Origin: Streptomyces sp. TLI_235
GTDB lineage: Bacteria > Actinomycetota > Actinomycetes > Streptomycetales > Streptomycetaceae
NCBI GenBank assembly: GCA_002300355.1
Contig: NSGV01000004.1
Location: 248,001 to 312,000, forward strand
Direction: 5' to 3'
DNA: 64,000 bases
Numbering within the stretch: the stretch's first letter is position 1; each line of letters starts with the position of its first letter. Shown one piece after another: positions 55,051-63,266 of this stretch. The notes beneath the pieces are model-generated. The model had not been told where the DNA came from, did no database searches, and saw nothing but the letters and a program-made list of their open reading frames with translations. A program made the position numbers and the translations under genes.

Positions 55051-55413
55051 TCAGTCGGTGGGGCCGGGGCTGAGCTCGCCGAGGAGTTCGGCGCGGTCGG
55101 TGATGACGTCGGTGAGGATGGAGCGGGCGACGGCGAGGAGTTGGGCGACCTCGGGGCTGGTGATCCGGTAGATCACGGCGGCGCCGTCCCGTCGGGAGGT
55201 GACGACGCCCGTGCGGCGCAGCACGGCGAGCTGCTGGGAGAGGTTGGAGGCTTCGACGCCGACGTCGGTGAGGAGTTCGGCGACGGCATGTTCGCGCTGG
55301 CTGAGGAGTTCGAGGACGCGGATGCGCACCGGGTGGCCGAGGGTTTTGAAGAACTCGGCCTTGATCTGGTACAGCGGCACGGCGGTGACGGAGGGTTGCG
55401 TATCGGCAGGCAT
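55051..55413 (-). CDS. ArsR-family repressor, paralogue
   Basis: A 120-residue ArsR protein nearly collinear with the one at 54182 (PLYQIKAEFFKTLGHPVRIR, LLTDVGVEASNLSQQLAVLR, wing SRRDGAAVIYRI). Cys is absent. It is not followed by a transporter gene: after its stop come 330 bp of non-coding DNA and then the second ArsR operon. It may be the copy left when its own SulP partner was lost, or it may co-regulate the neighbour. It is divergent from phnA. Confidence 0.92.
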   Translation of the reverse strand: MPADTQPSVTAVPLYQIKAEFFKTLGHPVRIRVLELLSQREHAVAELLTDVGVEASNLSQQLAVLRRTGVVTSRRDGAAVIYRITSPEVAQLLAVARSILTDVITDRAELLGELSPGPTD

Positions 55414-55712
55414 GGGGTCACCGTCCGTGTCGGGGGCCAGGGGTATGGGGATTCGACTCTAGCAATGCAGGTGGGGCCACGATCGGTGCCGACCTGCGCC
55501 CGGCAGGTGTCGGCCGGGGCGGCGGTCGTATCCGGAACCGTGTCGCCCCGGGCGGTCCGAGCGGCTGGGACTTGCAAAGATTCGCAACTGATAAACTCAT
55601 TATCTCGGCGGCTCCCCGGTGGTGCCGCTGGAGCGGGCTCGCAGTGCCAAGGGGGTGCAGCGGGCCCGCACCCTTTCCCGAGATATTGCGACAGACAGGG
55701 AAGACCGGGTCC

Positions 55713-56063
55713 ATGAGCGAGAACCTGCCCCCGTGCCCGAAGTGTTCGAGCGAGTACACCTACGCGATGGACGCACTGGTGGTGTGCCCCGAGTGCGGAC
55801 ATGAGTGGGCTCCCGCCGACAGCGGCACGCAGGCCCCCGGTGGCCGGCTGGTCAAGGACGCGGTCGGCAACGTGCTGAGCGACGGCGACACCGTGACCGT
55901 CGTCAAGGCGCTCAAGGTCAAGGGCAGCGCCTCCGGCATCAAGGCCGGCACCAAGGTCCGCAACATCCGCCTGGTCGACGGAGTGGACGGCCACGACATC
56001 GACTGCCGGATCGAAGGCTTCGGCGCCATGCAGCTCAAGTCGAGCGTCGTCAAGAAGGCCTGA
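55713..56063 (+). CDS. phnA: PhnA-family zinc-ribbon protein
   Basis: A 116-residue protein. The N-terminal zinc ribbon has four Cys (PCPKCSSEYTY and VVCPECGHEW), followed by the PhnA/YjdM domain (VKDAVGNVLSDGDTVTVVKA, then VRNIRLVDGVDGHDIDCRIE, ending MQLKSSVVKKA). Despite the name, the family is not a proven phosphonoacetate hydrolase. ATG 55713 sits 299 bp from the divergent ArsR. A 38-bp palindrome (56302) follows downstream. Confidence 0.93.
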   Translation: MSENLPPCPKCSSEYTYAMDALVVCPECGHEWAPADSGTQAPGGRLVKDAVGNVLSDGDTVTVVKALKVKGSASGIKAGTKVRNIRLVDGVDGHDIDCRIEGFGAMQLKSSVVKKA

Positions 56064-56301
56064 CCCCCCTGTCCTGCGCGCGGCACCGCCGCCGGGCCTT
56101 GCCTCATCGGCCCGCAGACCCGGGACCGCAGGCAGATGGGCCGCACCCGCATCGGGCTCGCGTCGGCTGCGGAACGCCGGCACCGCTTCGTGCTTGCGGG
56201 TCACCGAGGACAGCTGCTGCGCCGGCGCAGCGCGAATGTCTTCTCGTCGGCGTCCCGGCCGCTGCGGGGGGCTGTCGTGCACCGGGGGTGTCGCAGGAGT
56301 G

Positions 56302-56339
56302 CCTCGGTTTCCCGGCCCCGCGGGGCCGGGAAACCGAGG
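56302..56339. terminator. 38-bp perfect palindrome, bidirectional terminator
   Basis: CCTCGGTTTCCCGGCCCCG (56302-56320) is immediately followed by its exact complement (56321-56339), giving a 17-19 bp stem with a minimal loop. It sits between the convergent phnA and roadblock genes, 17 bp from the latter's stop. The A3/T3 pair in the stem is symmetrical. Confidence 0.85.
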
Positions 56340-56356
56340 GTGCGGCCGTGGTGCGG

Positions 56357-56782
56357 TCAGATGCGGCCGTGGTGCTTCAGGGCGCGCCTGGTCTGGGCGA
56401 ACAGCATGCCGACGTTGACGGACTTGCGGCAGACCACGACGGCGACCACGTCCTCCTCACCTTCCATCCGCAGGAAGAGGTGGGTCAGGTTGTCGCTGTT
56501 GACGAGGATCTCCTGGAAGTAGTGCCGGTCGGACACCACGCCGCGGCGTTCCTTGAAGATGCCCTCGATCATCGCCACGTTGCGGCCCTGGAACAGGTCG
56601 AGCGTGGCGGCTGCGAGCAGGTCGAGCACCTCCGACGGGTGCGAGTCGACGGTTTCCACGGCCAGCAGCATGCCGGTGGTCATGTCGATGACGCCCGAGG
56701 CCACGCAGTCGGGCACGTCCGATCGAAGGATCTTGACGAGTCCCGACACCCGGTCGGACATGCTGGTTCCCTGTGTGTTCAC
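56357..56782 (-). CDS. Roadblock/LC7-like protein
   Basis: A 141-residue roadblock-type protein (GLVKILRSDVPDCVASGVID, MTTGMLLAVETVDS, then VLDLLAAATLDLFQGRNVAM and LTHLFLRMEGEEDVVAVVVC). GTG 56782 has GAGGAGCGCA upstream; ATG 56761 is a possible internal start. It is the last gene of a reverse-strand set (58231 to 56357) containing two roadblock proteins and an unknown regulator. It is similar in layout to the gene at 50809. It probably binds a GTPase or kinase encoded elsewhere. Confidence 0.82.
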   Translation of the reverse strand: MNTQGTSMSDRVSGLVKILRSDVPDCVASGVIDMTTGMLLAVETVDSHPSEVLDLLAAATLDLFQGRNVAMIEGIFKERRGVVSDRHYFQEILVNSDNLTHLFLRMEGEEDVVAVVVCRKSVNVGMLFAQTRRALKHHGRI

Positions 56783-56834
56783 TGCGCTCCTCTTCTCGGG
56801 CCCGGGCGTGCGCCGTCCGGGCCGGTGGTGGTCT

Positions 56835-57233
56835 TCAGCGGTGTGCGGCTGGTGTGCGCGGGGCGGTGAGCAGGCGGTCGATCCGCCGGACGGCCTGCTC
56901 GCACTGGCCCTCCAGCCGGGCCAGGTCCATGTCCTTGCCGCCCAGCAGGGTCAGCACGCCCATGTCGCCGACCGGGCGCACCACGAGGTAGCCGTCGCCG
57001 TAGCGGGCGGCGCTCCACCGCAAGGCGTCCCTCCCGGTCGCTGCCCCGGCGCGGTGCGCCAGGCCGAGTACGGCCGCCGCCAGGGCGGACAGGCACTCCC
57101 CGTCGACCCTGTCGCCGGTGTCCGCGGCGACGAGAAGGCCGTCCACCGCCGAGACCACGACCCCGGTGACACCGGTGCCGTTGTCGCGCAGTTCCCCTAT
57201 CTCGGCGATCAGATCATTGCTCGTGTCGGTCAC
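56835..57233 (-). CDS. Roadblock/LC7 domain protein
   Basis: A 132-residue classical roadblock protein (TGVTGVVVSAVDGLLVAADT, LSALAAAVLGLAHRAGAATG, YLVVRPVGDMGVLTLLGGKD), like the second gene of Streptomyces conservons. GTG 57233 follows AGGAGAGTTGT. It lies 52 bp upstream of the other roadblock gene and 110 bp downstream of the DUF4388-like gene. Confidence 0.88.
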   Translation of the reverse strand: MTDTSNDLIAEIGELRDNGTGVTGVVVSAVDGLLVAADTGDRVDGECLSALAAAVLGLAHRAGAATGRDALRWSAARYGDGYLVVRPVGDMGVLTLLGGKDMDLARLEGQCEQAVRRIDRLLTAPRTPAAHR

Positions 57234-57343
57234 AACTCTCCTGTCGATCGAAGAACGTTCACCTCGCCGGTCCTCGGCCGGCGAGGTGGGACCCGTGCAG
57301 CCGCGACACTGCGGCCCGGGTGGAGCGGATGCCCGCAGTCCCG

Positions 57344-58231
57344 CTACGGCGCCCGGTCGGCCGGCCGGGCGTGACGGGCGGAGACGGGTCGCAGCGGGAG
57401 GACGTCGTTGATCCCGCTGGCGCCTCGGCGGCGCATGGGAAGGTGGCCCAGCGCCCTGGTCGATGGCGGCTGCCGGTCCGTCGGGACACCGCCGTGCCTG
57501 TCCGGTGCCGGATCGGATGCCACCACCTCGACCAGTCCCTCGCCGGCCATGCGGGACAGTTCGGTGGTCACGGCGAACAGGCCGCGCCCGAGCAGGAGGG
57601 CGATGTCGCGTGCACTGCGATGCCCGTCGGCGTACTGGAGGATGTCGCGCCTGGCGCCGGACAGTTCGGGCGCACGAGCGGCGGGTGCGGCACGCACCCG
57701 GTCGGTGAACGGGGACAGCGGAGTCCGTAGGGACACGAGGGCGGCCAGGCGCCGCTCCGTCTCCCGCAGCAGCCAGTCGGAGTCGATGCCCTGCGGGGCG
57801 GACAGCAGGGGAGGCGGGCGGTCGGCGGCCGGGGCACTGCCCTCGATGCGGCCGGCGGCCATCGCGAAGGCGCCATCCGCCGCGGACATCATGCACATGA
57901 CCTGAAGCTCCTGCGGGCCCACGAGCGAACGGGACAGCAGGGCCGGACCGAGCCCCCCGGCGGCCTCGTGCCGCAGCGCCGACACGTCGTTCTCGCTCAC
58001 CCGGCCGGACGCCAACAGCACCCGGACGGCATCCGGCGCCCCCGACGACACCACCGCTGCGACCGCCCCACAGGACAGGTGGACGACTCCACCCGGATCA
58101 CCCGCCACGACCAGCGCACAGTGCCGCGGCGCCCCCGACGCCGGCGCCAAGGCCCTGGCAAGTCCGCCTACCCCGCCGGCCGGCGCGACGGCAGGTAGTC
58201 GGGAACCTCTCGTGGGCCCCTCACCCGTCAC
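57344..58231 (-). CDS. PATAN/DUF4388-like signalling protein (tentative)
   Basis: A 295-residue protein, poorly conserved to my eye. Residues about 40-150 (CALVVAGDPGGVVHLSCGAV, SGAPDAVRVLLASGRVSEND, LVGPQELQVMCMMSAADGAF) suggest a PATAN-type module. Residues about 160-240 contain a winged-helix-like segment (ILQYADGHRSARDIALLLGR, VTTELSRMAGEGLVEVVA). Such proteins occur with roadblock proteins and act in GTPase-type signalling. GTG 58231 has GGGGAGG at a suitable distance. It is the first gene of the set; an AT-rich promoter region lies at about 58290-58440. Confidence 0.7.
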   Translation of the reverse strand: MTGEGPTRGSRLPAVAPAGGVGGLARALAPASGAPRHCALVVAGDPGGVVHLSCGAVAAVVSSGAPDAVRVLLASGRVSENDVSALRHEAAGGLGPALLSRSLVGPQELQVMCMMSAADGAFAMAAGRIEGSAPAADRPPPLLSAPQGIDSDWLLRETERRLAALVSLRTPLSPFTDRVRAAPAARAPELSGARRDILQYADGHRSARDIALLLGRGLFAVTTELSRMAGEGLVEVVASDPAPDRHGGVPTDRQPPSTRALGHLPMRRRGASGINDVLPLRPVSARHARPADRAP

Positions 58232-58289
58232 CCGCACACCCTCCCCACGTCGCGATCCATTCGAAAACAACCAGGCAGAATGCCTGAGG

Positions 58290-58800
58290 CCGTGCCAGGT
58301 GCAGGTCCCGACCGAAATCGCGGAAATGCCGGGCCGTCCAATTACTGACCTATGCAATCGCAGAATTGTGCAACAGTCAAACTAGTCACATTACGTGAAG
58401 GTGCTGTCATATTATTTCACGGCCGGTCGGAAAGGGATCGAAATTATTGTGTCGCGATAGGGGCCTTCGAGGAGTGCCGCGGCGGGCGCCGCGCGGTCGG
58501 CGATGGAGTCTCCGACGGGCCGCGGATGCCGACCCGCTGCGGGTGTGCTGCTCGCTGGTGCGGTGTGGAATGCGAGGGCCGGCACCGGGCGATCCGGTCC
58601 GGAACGGGGTGAGGGGCTCCGACGTCGTCCGTCTCCGCCGTCGAGGTCGCCGACCCTGCGGCAGGGATATCGGTGGCCGCGGCAGCGTCGAGACAGTCGT
58701 AGAAATGAAAGAATTGCATGCCGGGATGGTTGGGGCTGCTGAAATTAGTTCGATAATGGGCGAGCATTGGTCCATTTTTTGGCGAGGCGGTCGGCTCCGG
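58290..58800. other. Intergenic region with two AT-rich islands
   Basis: 58232-59140 carries no gene I can support. Two stretches are far more AT-rich than the surroundings: about 58330-58460 and about 58695-58790. The first is probably the promoter of the roadblock operon. A frame from ATG 58705 (MKELHAGMVGAAEISSIMGE) is briefly protein-like but soon degenerates. Confidence 0.5.
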
Positions 58801-59052
58801 AACGGACTGCGCCCGTCCGCGCTTCGAGTTGCAGGCCGGGGTCGGATCGGATCAGCCAGAGCCGCGCCCTGCCGCCGTCCGGACCTGGCCTACCGCGGCA
58901 GCGCAGGTGAGCGCAGCCGCCCGCAGGGAGTTGCCATGGCGCCGGCCACCGGCAGCATCCGAGGGCGAGGGCCGATACGTCGTGAGCCCCGCCGCGCTCG
59001 GGTCCGAGGCGAGGCCGCGTGGTCCCAGACTGCGCGCAGCCATCGTCTGCGC

Positions 59053-59095
59053 GTGAAGCACAGCCGGTCAGGGGCGGCGCCCGGCTGTGCTTCAC
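59053..59095. terminator. Terminator hairpin after the SnoaL-like gene
   Basis: Perfect 15-bp arms GTGAAGCACAGCCGG (59053-59067) and CCGGCTGTGCTTCAC (59081-59095) have a 13-nt loop. It is 45 bp past the stop of the reverse-strand gene at 59141. Confidence 0.75.
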
Positions 59096-59140
59096 TCGCT
59101 GTGCCTACCGGCGGCCGGACTGCAGGTGTCGTGGTCCCGG

Positions 59141-59833
59141 TCAGTCGGGCATCATGCCCATTTGGCGCATCATGGCGACGGCGTCCCAGCTCCACCAGCC
59201 TTCCATGGCCTTGCCGTCCTCGAACCGCCAGATCGTCATGCCGGACGACTCGATGGTCTTGTTGCTGGCCGGGATGCCCATGTACTCGCCGATGTGGGTG
59301 CCGCGCCACATCCAGCGGGTGGCGACCTGATCGCCCTCGGCGATCTGGCTCTGGATCTCGAAGGTGAAGTCGAACGCGCGGCGGTAGCCCTCGATCATCT
59401 CCTTGACGGCCGCCGGGCCGACGGTGTCGCCGTCCATGGACGGGTCGTGGTCCCGGTAGTCCGGTGCCACCAGTTCGTCGATGGCGGACATGTCCCCGGT
59501 CGCGGGTCCCATCAGCAGTCGGCGGGCCGCGTCCTTGAGGAGCTGCTCGTTGCGGACCAGGTCCAGGTTGGTGAAGGTCGGCGGCTCCTGGCACAGGGCC
59601 ACCATCTCCCGGAAGATCCGGTCGGTCTCCGGCAGGCCGGAGTTGCGCATCGCCGCCTCGTACGAGGGAAACTCGACGATCTCCACGATGTGCTGGGCGT
59701 CCTCGCGGTCCGACCCGAGCATGGTGTGAGTGGCGGTGCGCTTGCCCTGGGTCTGCTCGATCCAGGTGTCCATCAGCTGGTTGAGCTCGTCCGGCCGCTC
59801 CGTGCGGCACTCGACGATCTGCACAAACGTCAT
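59141..59833 (-). CDS. SnoaL-like ester-cyclase domain protein with N-terminal dimeric barrel
   Basis: A 230-residue protein. Residues about 1-95 form a ferredoxin-like (ABM-type) domain (FVQIVECRTERPDELNQLMD, then HIVEIVEFPSYEAAMRNS). Residues about 100-225 are a SnoaL-like NTF2 domain (VAPDYRDHDPSMDGDTVGPA, VATRWMWRGTHIGEYMGIPA, WRFEDGKAMEGWWSWD). His and Asp candidates for catalysis lie in DYRDHDP. Many such fusions are stress or detoxification proteins rather than polyketide cyclases, and no polyketide genes are near. ATG 59833 follows GGGAGGTTCACG. Confidence 0.88.
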   Translation of the reverse strand: MTFVQIVECRTERPDELNQLMDTWIEQTQGKRTATHTMLGSDREDAQHIVEIVEFPSYEAAMRNSGLPETDRIFREMVALCQEPPTFTNLDLVRNEQLLKDAARRLLMGPATGDMSAIDELVAPDYRDHDPSMDGDTVGPAAVKEMIEGYRRAFDFTFEIQSQIAEGDQVATRWMWRGTHIGEYMGIPASNKTIESSGMTIWRFEDGKAMEGWWSWDAVAMMRQMGMMPD

Positions 59834-60056
59834 CGTGAACCTCCCGATTCCGTGCCCCCTCGGATGCCCCGCCGCTTGGATGTGCTGACTCCACTGTGCC
59901 CCGGGCGGTGGCGGGCCGCGCTTCGGTGCAGAGCCGATGCGGCTGCCGTGCGTGCCGTCGCCGGCCCGGCGCGCGGTGGCGCTCCGCACTGGTGGGCTCC
60001 GCGGCGCCGCCCGCCGACCGGCAGGGCGTCGGGGTGGGGGGCGGACACCGCGGGTT

Positions 60057-60112
60057 GCCGCGGTGAGCAGGGCCGGCAGCACCGGCATCCTGTGCCGGCT
60101 CCTCACCGCGGC
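60057..60112. terminator. Long imperfect hairpin upstream of the VOC gene
   Basis: Outer arms GCCGCGGTGAG (60057-60067) and CTCACCGCGGC (60102-60112) are perfect, with an inner CCGGCA/TGCCGG stem. It lies 76 bp before the VOC start in the 354-bp gap 59834-60187, which holds no gene. It could be an attenuator or an unrelated terminator. Confidence 0.5.
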
Positions 60113-60187
60113 GGGCCTCGATCTGAAACGAGTCTCAAGACCGGTCAGGATTCGAGAAGCCTCGGCGGCGGTGCACCTCCTAGCGTG

Positions 60188-60853
60188 ATGGTCATGGCAA
60201 CCACCGCTTCCACCACAGTCGACACATCCCTCGCGTCCGTCACCGTCGAGGTGACCGACCTTGAGGCTGCCCGCCGCTTCTACAGTGACTTCGGCGTGGA
60301 CGCATACATCCGCCTGCGGGCGTCCGAGACGCACTCGACCGGATTCCGAGGCTTCACCCTGGCGCTCACCGTGTCCGGGCCGGCCACCGTCGACGGCTTC
60401 GTCGGCGCCGCCGTGGACGCCGGCGCCACGGTGCTGAAGCCCGCCGCGAAGTCGCTGTGGGGCTACGGTGGCGTCGTCCAGGCCCCGGACGGGACGATCT
60501 GGAAGATCGCGACCTCGGCGAAGAAGGACACCGGCCCCGCCACCCGCGCGATCGACGAGGTCGTCCTGCTGCTCGGCGTCGAGGACGTGAAGGCCACCAA
60601 GCAGTTCTACGTCGGCCGGGGCCTGACCGTGGCCAAGAGCTTCGGCGGCAAGTACACCGAGTTCGCCCCCGGGCAGGCCAACCCCGTCAAGCTGGCGCTG
60701 TACAAGCGCAGGGCCCTTGCCAAGGACCTCGGCGTCCCCGCCGACGGCACCGGCTCGCACCGCATCGTCCTCGGCAGCACCGCCGACACCTTCACCGACC
60801 CGGACGGGTTCGCCTGGGAGGCTGCCGCGCCGCTCGCCCAGACGCCGTCCTGA
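60188..60853 (+). CDS. VOC superfamily (glyoxalase-like) protein
   Basis: A protein of about 221 residues with two VOC-like halves. The first has VTVEVTDLEAARRFYSDFGV and APDGTIWKIATSA; the second has VVLLLGVEDVKATKQFYVGR and FTDPDGFAWEAA. The usual metal ligands (His/Glu) are not all evident, so it may be a non-enzymatic member. ATG 60188 or 60194 are equally plausible; no clear ribosome site. It is monocistronic. Confidence 0.85.
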   Translation: MVMATTASTTVDTSLASVTVEVTDLEAARRFYSDFGVDAYIRLRASETHSTGFRGFTLALTVSGPATVDGFVGAAVDAGATVLKPAAKSLWGYGGVVQAPDGTIWKIATSAKKDTGPATRAIDEVVLLLGVEDVKATKQFYVGRGLTVAKSFGGKYTEFAPGQANPVKLALYKRRALAKDLGVPADGTGSHRIVLGSTADTFTDPDGFAWEAAAPLAQTPS

Positions 60854-61080
60854 CGACCGGCCCATCCCGATCCCAGCGGCCTGAGGGCCGTACACACCCA
60901 TGGGCCGCCCCAGGGCAGCACCGGCGGTGGCCCGGAGATCTCGGGAAGGGGCATGGGGTGATCGGGTGTGGGCCACTGGCCGGGCGGCGTGCGCGGCCGC
61001 AGGCAGCGCCGGCGGGGACCTGCAACCCGAAGGACGCCCTCCTGCACGGTGCGGGACGGTGTCGTCGGTGTCGACCAGGT

Positions 61081-61345
61081 GCTGCCCGGGCCGGTTCCGC
61101 CGTCGGTCGGCCGGGTGCAGCGGGCCGGGGAGCCGGAGCGTGTTCGGCGGCGTCCTGGTCGACGAGTGCCGGGGCGCCGACAGCCGTCGGCCAGCCGGGC
61201 GGCGGGGCATTCCGCGCCGCCCCTGAGCGACTGCGCAGCGCCCGTCCGGTCCGGGGCAGGGCTCCGCAGCCGCCCCCGGCAGCCACTGTCAGGGGAGGCT
61301 GTTCCCGGTGCCGGTGCTGGCTGGCCGGGAACGCCGGAGAGGTGC
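61081..61345. repeat. Diverged intergenic repeat, copy 1
   Basis: This stretch and 62005-62180 share collinear blocks: GGTCGGCCGGGTGC, GGCGTCCTGG, CCCGTCCGGTCCG, and a GGCAGCC...CAGGG...GGCTG hairpin region. The spacing differs between copies. They flank the thpR gene on both sides in the same orientation. The rest of 60854-61357 holds no gene. Confidence 0.5.
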
Positions 61346-61357
61346 TAGAAATCCCTG

Positions 61358-61975
61358 GTGGACGTTCCCGCCGCGCCCTCGACCCTGCGCGTTTTCGTGG
61401 CGCTCGCTCCGCCCGACGACGCCAAGGACGAGCTGGCCCGGGCGCTGCAGCCCGCCTACGCCAGGTACCCGCGGCTGCGGTGGAACCGGATCGAGGATTG
61501 GCACATCACCCTGGCCTTCCTCGGTGAACTGCCCTCCACGGCAGTGCCGTTGCTACGGTCGGTGCTGGCCGGCCGGGCCGCGTCGCACCCCGCCCTGCAG
61601 CTGGTCCTGCGTGGGGGCGGCCACTTCGACGAGCGACTGCTGTGGAGCGGGATCGACGGGGACCTGGAGGGACTGCATCTGCTCGCCGCCGACGTCCGGG
61701 ACCTGGTCAGGTCCTGCGGGATCGAGTTCAGTGACCGCCCGTTGCGCCCTCATCTGACGCTGGCACGGTCCCGTCGCGACGATCCCACCAGCGTGCCGCA
61801 GGCTGCGGCCGGGCTCACCGGGTTCGTGGGCCGACCGTGGCGGACCGAGCGTCTCCACCTGGTCGGCAGCAACATCGGCCGTGGGCCCGGGCCGATCCGT
61901 TACCGCGACATCGAGGCGTGGCGATTCGGCGCCGAGGTCCGGGCCGGGGACAACAGCACTCCCGCCGAGCCGTAG
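61358..61975 (+). CDS. thpR: RNA 2',3'-cyclic phosphodiesterase
   Basis: A 205-residue 2H phosphoesterase. Two HxTx motifs are clear: HITLAFLG at about residues 48-55 and HLTLAR at about 131-136. The family opening LRVFVALAPPDD and the closing RPWRTERLHLVGSNIG agree. ThpR enzymes open 2',3'-cyclic phosphates on RNA ends. GTG 61358 fits the family's usual start, although the ribosome site is weak. It is a single gene between two copies of a diverged intergenic repeat, with a hairpin downstream. Confidence 0.93.
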   Translation: MDVPAAPSTLRVFVALAPPDDAKDELARALQPAYARYPRLRWNRIEDWHITLAFLGELPSTAVPLLRSVLAGRAASHPALQLVLRGGGHFDERLLWSGIDGDLEGLHLLAADVRDLVRSCGIEFSDRPLRPHLTLARSRRDDPTSVPQAAAGLTGFVGRPWRTERLHLVGSNIGRGPGPIRYRDIEAWRFGAEVRAGDNSTPAEP

Positions 61976-62004
61976 CCGACAGGCGGGCGCCTCCTCGTGC
62001 CCGT

Positions 62005-62180
62005 GGCGTGCCCGCCGGTCGGCCGGGTGCGGCGGGCAAGGGAGCATCGGAGGCGTCCTGGTACGCCGACACCCGGACTTTCAGTGCCGGTCCCCGTCCG
62101 GTCCGGCGCGGGCAGGGTGGCCGGGCGCCCTGGCAGCCGCCTGCCAGGGATGGCTGCGTCGCTGGTGCGCTCTGCCTGTC
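62005..62180. repeat. Diverged intergenic repeat, copy 2
   Basis: See the copy at 61081-61345. This copy carries the better hairpin (62128-62149). 61976-62269 contains no gene. Confidence 0.5.
62128..62149. terminator. Terminator hairpin after thpR
   Basis: Perfect 9-bp arms CCCTGGCAG (62128-62136) and CTGCCAGGG (62141-62149) have a 4-nt loop. Confidence 0.6.
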
Positions 62181-62269
62181 GGCCAGGGTGCGGTACGGTC
62201 CCGCCCGCACCGAGGAAGCACCACTCCCGCCCCGCGAGCAGGTGCGGGGCGGGGCCGGGGTGTTCTTCC

Positions 62270-63030
62270 GTGAACGCGGTGACGACGGCGGCGCTCGACG
62301 GCCGAACCATCGCGGTGAGCGCCGCAAGCGACCGCACGGTGCGCATCTGGGACCTGGACCGCGGAACGCAGCTCGGCGACCCGGTGACCTGCCCCACCGG
62401 AGAGGTGCGCAAACTGACGGTCGGGACGGTGGGCGGGCGCCCGACCATCGTGACCGGTGACTGGCGCGGGAAGGGGCAGGTCCGGCTGTGGGACCTGGCC
62501 ACCCGTGAAACCGTCGACGATCCGCTCACCGGGCTCGAGAGCGTCTTCATCGACTTCTTCGCGGTACTGGACGGCCGCCTCGTCGGCGCTACCTCGGGAG
62601 GGATCTACTGCCACTTCCGGGTGTGGGACCTCATCACACGGGAAGCAGTCGGCGGGCAGATCGGCAACGTGGGCGACGAGAAGGAGCGGGCCCCTGGCTG
62701 TGGGGATGGTGGAGGGCCGCGCCGTCGGCCTCACCGGGCTGACCACGACGGTGCGGGTGCGGGACCTGGACACCGGTGAGGAGGCGGGCCCGCCCCTGGA
62801 GGGGCACGTGGGCCCGGTCCGGTCAGCGGCGCTGGGGATGCTGGACGGCCGGACCATCGTCGTGATCGGCTGCGCCGACGGCACGGTGCGGGTAGTGGGA
62901 TCAGGCCACCGGCCGGCCGATCGGTGCAGACATGCTCTTCCCCGTCAGCGTGCGTCAGGTCGCGGTCACGCCGGACGGCCGACTGGTGATCTCCTTCGGC
63001 AGAGAACTCGCGGTTCTGGCCCCCCGTTGA
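62270..63030 (+). pseudogene. WD40-repeat protein C-terminal relic
   Basis: Four to five WD40-like blades are visible: TTAALDGRTIAVSAASDRTV, then RIWDLDRGTQLGDPV; GQVRLWDLATRETV; FRVWDLITREAVG; and after a frame change near 62690 AVGMVEGRAVGLTG, VRVRDLDTGEEAGPPLEGHV and RTIVVIGCADGTVRV. One extra base near 62895 shifts the end (WDQATGRPIGADM, VAVTPDGRLVISFGREL, stop 63030). WD40 proteins of this type normally carry N-terminal protease or STAND domains; none is present here. It is truncated and frameshifted at least twice. Confidence 0.75.
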
Positions 63031-63266
63031 CCCACCCGCTGCGCGTGCGATCCCCACGTGGTCGCGGCTTCCTGCCGGCCCGTTGCCGGTGGCCGCCATC
63101 CACAACCCACAACGGGCCCCGCCGCTCGACCCGCACGCGGCTGCAGCGGGCCGCGCGGAGCCGGCGGGAGCCGGACGCGGGCCGCCGCGGACCTGACACC
63201 ACGTCGGACGGCCGGCGCCTTCAGGGCCCGGGGCACCGCGCGAGCCGGCGACTCGCGCAGGACGGG

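Noticed and set aside
59141..60853. Polyketide tailoring cluster (SnoaL-like plus VOC plus SDR)
   Set aside because: No synthase, carrier protein or cyclase partners; these are single stress or detoxification-type genes.
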